Shown: positions 1 through 5,931 of the stretch, piece after piece
Numbering within the stretch: position 1 is the first letter of the stretch
How the letters are laid out: the number at the start of each line of letters is the position of its first letter
NCBI GenBank assembly: GCA_964655195.1
Contig: CAZZLK010000067.1
Span: 1-11,481, forward strand
From: DUMJ01 sp964655195
GTDB taxonomy: Bacteria > DUMJ01
Length of the DNA: 11,481 nucleotides
Reading direction: 5' to 3'
Notes under the pieces: generated by a model
Told to the model about the DNA's origin: nothing
Database searches by the model: none
Seen by the model: the letters and a program-made list of their open reading frames with translations, nothing else
Position numbers and translations under genes: made by a program

Positions 1-21
1 TGTATGAGGAGGAGTTAGACC

Positions 22-660
22 TTGGATTACATAGAAGTTACATTGAAGTTTATCCTGGCGATCCTTCTTGGTGGGATAATAGGCTGGGAAAGAGAGACGG
101 TAAATAAACCAGCAGGGTTGAGAACCTACATTATTATCTGCCTTGGTGCTACACTTATCACTATAGTATCTACAACTCTTCAAGGCTCGGACCCTGGTAG
201 AATAGCGGCGCAGATAGTTTCTAGCTTGGGAGTACTGGGTGGAATAGTAGTATTTAGAGAAGGACAACATATTGTAAGGGGTATCACTACTGCAGTAAGT
301 ATGTGGTTTATGGGTGGAGTTGGTGTAGCTATAGGGGCAGGAAAATATTTCCCTGCAATTATCTCCACGCTAGCTGTCTACGTAATACTGGTCTTTTTAA
401 AATCCTTAGAGGGTAAGGTACTTGGCCATGGAAGAGGGAAGATCCTCAATATAAGGGCAAAAAATAGACCTGGACTTATTGGAGATATAGGTAAGGTACT
501 TGGCTCTTATAATGTGGACATTGTAGATATAAAACTTCAGATAGCAGAAGATATTGCAGATATAACTTTACAGGTTGCCTCTCCCGAGAAATTTGAACCC
601 TCGTCGATGTTAAGTGAGATTCAAAAACTAGAAGATGTAAGGTCTATCAAGTGGGATTAA
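22..660 (+). CDS. MgtC/SapB-family membrane protein with C-terminal ACT-like domain
   Basis: A 212-residue inner-membrane protein. The first ~130 residues are hydrophobic, with about four to five membrane segments, and carry the MgtC/SapB signatures: GGIIGWERE followed by KPAGLRT (residues ~17-35), RIAAQIVSSLG (~60-70), and FREG...VRGITTA (~78-92). Residues ~140-212 form a soluble region with an ACT-like look (IRAKNRPGLIGDIGKVLGSYN), as in the regulatory tails of some MgtC proteins. Family members are linked to growth at low magnesium and to control of membrane ATPase or transport; the function here is not shown. The start is TTG at 22, chosen because AGGAGGAG lies at 7-14 with 7-base spacing. 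The usual SGIGFLGAG stretch reads SSLGVLGGI, a mild divergence. The gene ends directly against the convergent MATE gene. Family assignment is secure; the physiological role is not. Confidence 0.88.
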   Translation: MDYIEVTLKFILAILLGGIIGWERETVNKPAGLRTYIIICLGATLITIVSTTLQGSDPGRIAAQIVSSLGVLGGIVVFREGQHIVRGITTAVSMWFMGGVGVAIGAGKYFPAIISTLAVYVILVFLKSLEGKVLGHGRGKILNIRAKNRPGLIGDIGKVLGSYNVDIVDIKLQIAEDIADITLQVASPEKFEPSSMLSEIQKLEDVRSIKWD

Positions 661-2070
661 CTACACTACAGCATTTTTCCATCTACCTCTTCTGAATCTA
701 GCTAGATAAAGTAGACCCCTTATAGCAAAATCTATACACACCGCTATCCATACTCCGTATATGTTTAGATTGAAGAGCCTATTAAATAGCATAGCCAGTG
801 TAATTCGAAATCCCCAGATACCTATAAATGTGGTTATAGTTACATATATGATGTCGCCTGCCCCTCTAAGCGAAGAAGAGATCACCGACACTAAACAGAG
901 GAAAGGGAGGGAAAGGGATAGTATCTTAATAGCAAAATTCCCTATCCTTATTATCTCGGGGTCTGATGAATAAATTGATACAAGCTGTCTTGAAAGGCTG
1001 AAGTTCATACTACCAAGGATGCATATAAGGATCAGGCTCATTTTCAAGATTCTCTTTACATACTCCTCTGCCAGATCAGATTTTAACGCTCCGAGACTCT
1101 GTCCTACTAAAGTTGTGGCTGCCATAGAAAAACCCCATACAGGCATAAAAGAGATGGAATTTATGGACATTCCTATCTGATATACAGCTATGGCTACTGT
1201 TCCCATTCCCGATATTATCATCTGAAGTAATAAGAATCCTCCCTGCATAATAAATTGTTCTAAAGCGGCAGGAATTCCCACCCTAAGCATTCTCTTTATA
1301 ATGGCAAAGTTAAAAGAAAACCCTTTTATAAATTCCGTAGGTATAATCTTATTCCTTAATAAAGCAATAAGTATTGCTATACCGCCTATAGCCCTGGCTA
1401 TGGAGATCGCAATCCCGGCTCCTACAAGTCCTAGAGGTCTTATAGTTAAAAGATATGTATGTACCCCAAATATAAGTACAGGACTCAGGATAACATTGAT
1501 AATATTAACTACATAAGCAACCTTCATTGGAGTTTTAGTGTCACCTGCTCCTCTAAGTACACCACTTACTATAGTATTGATTAACAGGAGTGGGAAGGAG
1601 TACAAGGTGATTCTGAAATATATCAGAGCCAGTCTGATCACTTCTCTATCTGCTTGGGAAAAGAGGAGATTGATTATTCTATCGGCAGAGATATAGCATA
1701 GTATAGTTACAAATGTAGAAGAGACAATAGCTATAGCTAATGACTGTTTTACAGCCTCTCTAGCTCCTTTCAGATTCTTTTCTCCTATTAGTCTTGCAAC
1801 GAGGACTGTGCTTCCTGTGGATAAAGCAGTGAATAGGGCAAGTATAAAATTGGTAAGTATATTGATAAGTCCTACCGCAGAAAGTGCCTCTTTACCGATT
1901 CTTCCCATAAATATGGTAGATACTACACCTACCACCATAATAAGTATCTGTTCTAGGGTGGCAGGGATAGCCAATTTTAATATATTACTCTTTAGAGCAT
2001 CGTTACTTAATCCTGTAACTTCATCTGGACTGGCTTCTATGCCAGTTATAGTACCAGCATCCTTCTTCAA
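661..2070 (-). CDS. MATE-family multidrug/cation efflux transporter
   Basis: A 469-residue polytopic membrane protein of usual MATE length, made of two homologous halves of about six helices each. Both halves carry the family's RGAGD signature: RGAGDTKTPM at residues 173-182 and RGAGD at 402-406. VARLIGEKN (~91-99) and GFSMAATTLVGQSLGA (~313-328) are also typical. MATE proteins export cationic drugs, metabolites or organic compounds using a Na+ or H+ gradient; the substrate cannot be read from sequence. The start is TTG at 2070 on the minus strand, with AGAGG about 6 bases upstream; no in-frame ATG or GTG lies between it and the conserved region. The first ~25 residues are polar and unconserved. 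It has its own extended -10 promoter (2110-2118) and is divergent from the PIG-L operon. It need not share function with its neighbours. Confidence 0.93.
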   Translation of the reverse strand: MKKDAGTITGIEASPDEVTGLSNDALKSNILKLAIPATLEQILIMVVGVVSTIFMGRIGKEALSAVGLINILTNFILALFTALSTGSTVLVARLIGEKNLKGAREAVKQSLAIAIVSSTFVTILCYISADRIINLLFSQADREVIRLALIYFRITLYSFPLLLINTIVSGVLRGAGDTKTPMKVAYVVNIINVILSPVLIFGVHTYLLTIRPLGLVGAGIAISIARAIGGIAILIALLRNKIIPTEFIKGFSFNFAIIKRMLRVGIPAALEQFIMQGGFLLLQMIISGMGTVAIAVYQIGMSINSISFMPVWGFSMAATTLVGQSLGALKSDLAEEYVKRILKMSLILICILGSMNFSLSRQLVSIYSSDPEIIRIGNFAIKILSLSLPFLCLVSVISSSLRGAGDIIYVTITTFIGIWGFRITLAMLFNRLFNLNIYGVWIAVCIDFAIRGLLYLARFRRGRWKNAVV

Positions 2071-2109
2071 CTTCAGCCTCTTCAGGTTAAAAACTTAATG
2101 GACAGATAA

Positions 2110-2118
2110 ATTATATCA
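2110..2118 (-). promoter_or_regulatory. Extended -10 promoter for the MATE gene
   Basis: Read on the minus strand, this is TGATATAAT: a perfect TATAAT (2110-2115) preceded by a TG extension. No good -35 lies 16-18 bases further upstream, which fits an extended -10 promoter. Transcription would start near 2103 and leave a leader of about 30 bases before the TTG start at 2070. Confidence 0.5.
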
Positions 2119-2148
2119 TAGACAAAGAGAGGCATATAGTATTATAAT
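2119..2148 (+). promoter_or_regulatory. Sigma-70-type promoter for the PIG-L to xylB operon
   Basis: TAGACA (2119-2124, one mismatch to TTGACA) is followed after 18 bases by a perfect TATAAT (2143-2148). Transcription would start near 2155, leaving a 26-38 base leader depending on which start codon the first gene uses. The promoter is back to back with the MATE promoter and less than 5 bases separate their elements. Confidence 0.6.
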
Positions 2149-2151
2149 TTT

Positions 2152-2169
2152 AGGTATTAAAGAATACTT
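2152..2169. repeat. Imperfect inverted repeat at the operon transcription start
   Basis: AGGTATT (2152-2158) and AATACTT (2163-2169) form 7-base arms with one G-T pair around a 4-base spacer. The repeat covers the predicted transcription start (~2155). It could be an operator half-site pair or a weak 5' hairpin; in such AT-rich sequence, chance is also possible. Confidence 0.3.
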
Positions 2170-2180
2170 GAAGAAAGTAG

Positions 2181-2894
2181 GTGGTTAAGGAGATGAGAAT
2201 CCTAGCAGTTGGTGCTCATCCGGATGATTTGGAGCTTTTGTGTGCAGGAACTCTAGCTAAGTACAGTAAACAGGGGCACACTGTAATTATGGCACATATG
2301 TGTAAGGGGGACAAGGGACACTTCACTATTCCACCTGAAGAGCTCTCTAAGATAAGAGCTGAAGAAGCTAGGAAATCGGCAGAACTCATAGGAGCTGAGG
2401 TTATATCTGGAGGGTTTCCAGACCTTGAACTTTTTATAAATGAAGATGCCAAGAGAGTAGCGGTTGACATTATAAGAAAAGCAAAGCCAGATATTATCAT
2501 AACCCATTATCCAGAGGATTATATGTCTGACCATATTAATACCTCTAAACTTATAATAGATGCAAGCTTTACAGCTACTCTTCCCCACTTTAAGACCGAA
2601 TTCCCTCCTCATAACATTATTCCTCCGATCTTTTTTATGGACACGTTGGCTGGGATTAATTTCTTACCTACTGAATATGTTGATATTACAGAGGAGATGG
2701 AGATAAAAGAGAAGATGCTCCTCTGTCATCAGTCTCAGTATATATGGTTGAGAGACCATGACCATATAGATTATGTAGATTTTATGAAGACCCTTTCAAA
2801 GTTTAGAGGCGTCCAGTGTGGAGTAACATATGCCGAAGGATTTAGACAATATCAGGTCTGGGGGAGAATAACCCCTAGGAGACTTTTACCATAA
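2181..2894 (+). CDS. PIG-L/LmbE-family zinc-dependent N-deacetylase
   Basis: A 237-residue cytoplasmic enzyme of typical PIG-L/LmbE length. The zinc site is visible: AHPDD at residues 12-16 gives the His and Asp ligands plus the catalytic Asp, and SDH at 116-118 gives the second His. The C-terminal AEGFR (~218-222) is also family-like. PIG-L enzymes remove acetyl groups from GlcNAc-type sugars, as in BshB (bacillithiol), MshB (mycothiol) and archaeal diacetylchitobiose deacetylase. The next gene encodes a GlcN6P deaminase-like protein, so deacetylation of a GlcNAc derivative for catabolism is plausible, but a BshB-like role cannot be excluded. The start is ambiguous: GTG at 2181 has only a weak AAGAAAG upstream, while ATG at 2193 has AAGGAG (2187-2192) directly against it, too close for normal use. 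It is the first gene of the operon. Confidence 0.9.
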   Translation: MVKEMRILAVGAHPDDLELLCAGTLAKYSKQGHTVIMAHMCKGDKGHFTIPPEELSKIRAEEARKSAELIGAEVISGGFPDLELFINEDAKRVAVDIIRKAKPDIIITHYPEDYMSDHINTSKLIIDASFTATLPHFKTEFPPHNIIPPIFFMDTLAGINFLPTEYVDITEEMEIKEKMLLCHQSQYIWLRDHDHIDYVDFMKTLSKFRGVQCGVTYAEGFRQYQVWGRITPRRLLP

Positions 2895-2915
2895 TAAGGA
2901 AGGAGGAGAAGTAAG

Positions 2916-3836
2916 ATGAGTTCGTTTAACTATGATTTGGCTTCATTTTTGCCGTTTAGAGATAAGGAAGTTTGTGAACGTGTAAGAAGGATAAGGAAAG
3001 AGGATTTACCAAATCATCCAAATCCCGATTTTAAGATAAGGATAATAGAAGAACCTGGACAGTTCTATCTGGAGTTTGCGCTAGATATTGTAAGGAGAAT
3101 AAAGGAATCCCTAGAGGCTGGGAAAAGACTTGTTGTTATCTTTCCAGTCGGTCCTATGCCGCAGTATCCTATAGCTGCCAGAATAATAAATGAGTTAAGA
3201 TTGTCCTGTAAACATGTCCATTCTTTCAATATGGATGAATATGCCGACCAGGATGGGAATACCGCTCCTATGAGTTGGGAGGGTTCATTTCAAAGGGCAA
3301 TGATGGAAAACTTTTGGGGGCTTATAGATGAAGAATTAAGACCACCAATGTCTCAGATTCATTTCCCAACTTCTGATGTACTTAAAGATTATGGAAAGAT
3401 GATAGAAGACCTAGGTGGTGCGGATGTCTGCTATGGAGGTATAGGCTGGTGTGGCCATATAGCCTTCTGGGAAGCTCATCTGGGTTATGAATTTGGGGAC
3501 GACCTAGAAAGTTACAAGAAGGCAGGACCAAGAATAGTGGAACTTCACCCTATGACAATAATGCAGAATGCCCTGCATTCATTTTCGGGTGACTGGTCTT
3601 GGGTACCACCAAAGGCGGCGACGATAGGCCCTGCACAGATATTGGGAGCAAAAGAAAGGAGTTTTTGGCTCGATGGATATCTTGGTGGAGGGATTTCCTG
3701 GCAGAGATTTATAGCAAGGTTAGTTGCCTACGGACCGGTAAATACCCTGGTTCCTGGTTCTATACTACAGACCGCACCCACCACATATACGCTTCTTGGA
3801 GGTGTGGCAGAAGACTGTAAGATCTCAATGAGGTAG
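2916..3836 (+). CDS. Divergent glucosamine-6-phosphate deaminase/isomerase-like protein (NagB superfamily)
   Basis: A 306-residue cytoplasmic protein, longer than the ~265-residue E. coli NagB, with ~35 extra N-terminal residues. Superfamily landmarks are clear: NMDEY at 105-109 (Asp107 matches the catalytic Asp72 of E. coli NagB) and GIGWCGHIAFWEA at 175-187, matching GIGxDGHIAFNEP. His181 and Glu186 (NagB His143, Glu148) are kept, but the Asp141 position is Cys179 and the Asn before the Glu is Trp185. The phosphate loop, usually GGTP-like, reads VGPMP (78-82). NagB converts GlcN6P to fructose-6-phosphate and ammonia; these changes leave substrate and activity open. The start is ATG 2916 with AGGAGG at 2901-2906. 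It lies 21 bases after the deacetylase gene, which supports an amino-sugar role. Superfamily secure; exact reaction uncertain. Confidence 0.8.
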   Translation: MSSFNYDLASFLPFRDKEVCERVRRIRKEDLPNHPNPDFKIRIIEEPGQFYLEFALDIVRRIKESLEAGKRLVVIFPVGPMPQYPIAARIINELRLSCKHVHSFNMDEYADQDGNTAPMSWEGSFQRAMMENFWGLIDEELRPPMSQIHFPTSDVLKDYGKMIEDLGGADVCYGGIGWCGHIAFWEAHLGYEFGDDLESYKKAGPRIVELHPMTIMQNALHSFSGDWSWVPPKAATIGPAQILGAKERSFWLDGYLGGGISWQRFIARLVAYGPVNTLVPGSILQTAPTTYTLLGGVAEDCKISMR

Positions 3837-3856
3837 AGATCCTGGGAGGATATAAG

Positions 3857-5017
3857 ATGGGTTCTAAAGTAGCGGTATTGGAATGTCAACAGTACGATAA
3901 GGATGTAATAAAGACAGTCATTCTTAGAGGATTTGATTTTATAGGAAGACCTGAAGTAAAAAACAGACGTGTTCTTTTAAAACCAAATCTCCTTATGCCT
4001 GCTGAGCCCCATTATGCGGTAACAACTCATCCTGCCTTGGTAGAAGCAGTAGGTGAGGTCCTGTTAGACTTTGGAGCAAAGGAGGTCTTAATTGGAGATA
4101 GTCCGGGAAATGCATTATCAGATATAGATAATCTTTATAGAAGGACAGGGATTTCATCTCTAGCTGAGAAGAAGGGATTCAAGCTTGTAAATTTTTCTAA
4201 AGAGGGAATAGTTGAGGTGGAAAATCCTGGTGGCGTAGTCCCTACAATACCTTTGAGTAAGGTTATAAAGGATGTGGATTACATAGTAAACTTACCAAAA
4301 CTTAAGACCCATAACTTTACTCTGATGACATGTGCTATAAAGAATACGTTTGGGACTATACCTGGATTTAATAAGTCTAAGTTTCATTCGATAGCGCCAA
4401 GCCCAAGAGAATTTTCAAGGCTTTTGGTAGAGATATACCGTACTGTAAGTCCAGCACTCAATATTGTCGATGCTATAGAGGGTATGGAGGGAGATGGTCC
4501 TTCTGGAGGTATCCCTAAAAGGTTCAATAAGGTTTTGATGGGTTATGATGGAGTAGCGGTGGATGCTATCGGAGGCTGGATGCTGGGTTATACACCCGAT
4601 GAGATATACACTACAAGGATAGCAGGAGAGATAGGACTTGGAGTTTCTAATCTAGAAGACATAGAACTCTTTGGTAGCAAGTTGCAAGAACTCTTTGGCT
4701 CTGACGTGAAGAAAGTAACTACTGTCTACAATATTATGGAAAGGATATCCTCCCCATTACTGAGTTTACTTTCTAGAAGATTGGTAAAGCTTATCAAGAT
4801 ATATCCTGAGATAGATGATACAAAATGTGTAAGATGTGAGATATGTCTTAGAAGCTGTCCCAGAGGGGCTATCAGCAAAGCTGGTGATAGGATGTTAATA
4901 GACTATAAGAAGTGTATCTCCTGTTACTGCTGTCATGAACTATGTCCTCAGAGGGCTATCCGTATAAAAAAGAATAGATTAGCAGATATACTTTGGCTAG
5001 CCAGAGACTCTAACTAG
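3857..5017 (+). CDS. DUF362 protein with C-terminal two-[4Fe-4S] ferredoxin domain
   Basis: A 386-residue protein. Residues ~1-300 match the DUF362 fold: a VLLKPNLL motif (~39-46), THPALVEAV (~57-65), GDSPG (~80-84), NLPKLKTH (145-152) and CAIKNTFGT (~159-167). The tail holds two classic CxxCxxCxxxCP motifs, Cys324/327/330/334 and Cys353/356/359/363, predicted to bind two [4Fe-4S] clusters; Cys358 is an extra cysteine inside the second. No signal peptide or membrane segment is seen, so it is probably cytoplasmic. The family has no settled reaction; the ferredoxin tail implies electron transfer or redox sensing. The start is ATG 3857 with GGGAGGA at 3844-3850. It sits 20 bases after the NagB-like gene and 10 bases before nadA, whose Shine-Dalgarno overlaps this gene's stop codon. 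Domain calls are firm; the role is unknown. Confidence 0.9.
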   Translation: MGSKVAVLECQQYDKDVIKTVILRGFDFIGRPEVKNRRVLLKPNLLMPAEPHYAVTTHPALVEAVGEVLLDFGAKEVLIGDSPGNALSDIDNLYRRTGISSLAEKKGFKLVNFSKEGIVEVENPGGVVPTIPLSKVIKDVDYIVNLPKLKTHNFTLMTCAIKNTFGTIPGFNKSKFHSIAPSPREFSRLLVEIYRTVSPALNIVDAIEGMEGDGPSGGIPKRFNKVLMGYDGVAVDAIGGWMLGYTPDEIYTTRIAGEIGLGVSNLEDIELFGSKLQELFGSDVKKVTTVYNIMERISSPLLSLLSRRLVKLIKIYPEIDDTKCVRCEICLRSCPRGAISKAGDRMLIDYKKCISCYCCHELCPQRAIRIKKNRLADILWLARDSN

Positions 5018-5027
5018 GAGGCTAGAG

Positions 5028-5930
5028 ATGTCCAGTTTAGAGATTGTAGAAAAGATAAAAGAGTTAGCTCAAAAAAAGGATGCAGTTATACTTGCTCACA
5101 ACTATACCAGACCTGAGATTCAGGATATAGCTGATTTTGTTGGAGATTCTTTAGAGCTAAGTAGAACTGCATCTAGACTTTCTTCAAGGGTCATCGTATT
5201 CTGTGGTGTTCACTTTATGGCAGAGACTGCTTATATACTTTCTCCGGATAAAGTGGTTCTAATGCCAGATCCTCTTGCAGGATGCCCGATGGCAGATATG
5301 ATTACTGCCAGTCAGCTGAGGAGATTAAAAGAGGAGCATCCAGGTGCTAAGGTAGTTTGTTATGTTAACAGTAGTGCAGAGGTGAAGGCAGAATCAGATA
5401 TATGCTGTACATCTGCAAATGCAGTGGATATAGTGAAGAGACTTGATGCTAAAGAGATAATCTTTGTTCCAGATAAATATCTTGGAACTTATGTTTCGAA
5501 GATGACAGGTAAGAGGCTCATTTTATGGCAGGGGTATTGTCCTATCCATGCTATGATGAGAGCGGATGATATTATTCGTATGAAACAGGAACACCCTAGG
5601 GCGAAGGTTGTAGTTCATCCTGAATGTCCTCCGGAGGTTACGGATATAGCCGATGCTGTAAGGAGTACTTCTGGTATGCTTAGATATGTGAAGGAGACAG
5701 ATGCTGAAGAGTTTATTATTGGAACAGAATCCGGAATTATATACAGGATGGAAAAGGAGAATCCTGAGAAGAGATTCTTCCCTGTGAGAAAGGATACGAT
5801 CTGTATAAATATGAAAAAGATAACTCTGGAAAAGGTGCTGAATTCTTTAGAAAAGGATGAGTATAGAATTATTGTCCCTGATGAGATAAGGGTAAAGGCT
5901 TTAAGATCAATAGAAAGGATGCTGGAGTAA
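5028..5930 (+). CDS. nadA: Quinolinate synthase
   Basis: A 300-residue cytoplasmic enzyme of the short NadA type. It condenses iminoaspartate with dihydroxyacetone phosphate to quinolinate in de novo NAD synthesis, using an oxygen-sensitive [4Fe-4S] cluster. Recognisable motifs are AHNYTRPEIQDIADFVGDS (23-41), CGVHFMAETA (59-68) and YVNSSAEVKAESD (112-124). The three cluster ligands are placed at Cys86 (AGCPMAD), Cys171 (GYCPIH) and Cys259 (CINMK). HPECP (197-201) is also conserved. The start is ATG 5028, with AGGAGG at 5016-5021 overlapping the stop of the DUF362 gene. Neither nadB/aspartate dehydrogenase nor nadC lies in the window, so the rest of the pathway must be elsewhere. The stop codon is one base from the next gene's ATG, suggesting translational coupling. 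Confidence 0.96.
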   Translation: MSSLEIVEKIKELAQKKDAVILAHNYTRPEIQDIADFVGDSLELSRTASRLSSRVIVFCGVHFMAETAYILSPDKVVLMPDPLAGCPMADMITASQLRRLKEEHPGAKVVCYVNSSAEVKAESDICCTSANAVDIVKRLDAKEIIFVPDKYLGTYVSKMTGKRLILWQGYCPIHAMMRADDIIRMKQEHPRAKVVVHPECPPEVTDIADAVRSTSGMLRYVKETDAEEFIIGTESGIIYRMEKENPEKRFFPVRKDTICINMKKITLEKVLNSLEKDEYRIIVPDEIRVKALRSIERMLE

Positions 5931-5931
5931 A

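Noticed and set aside
1..18. End of an upstream gene (TGA at 5-7 or TAG at 16-18)
   Set aside because: Too little sequence to tell a gene end from chance; only the ribosome site at 7-14 is supported.
2253..2612. 119-codon minus-strand frame inside the PIG-L gene
   Set aside because: It is antisense to a clear zinc deacetylase and has no ribosome site or recognisable domain.
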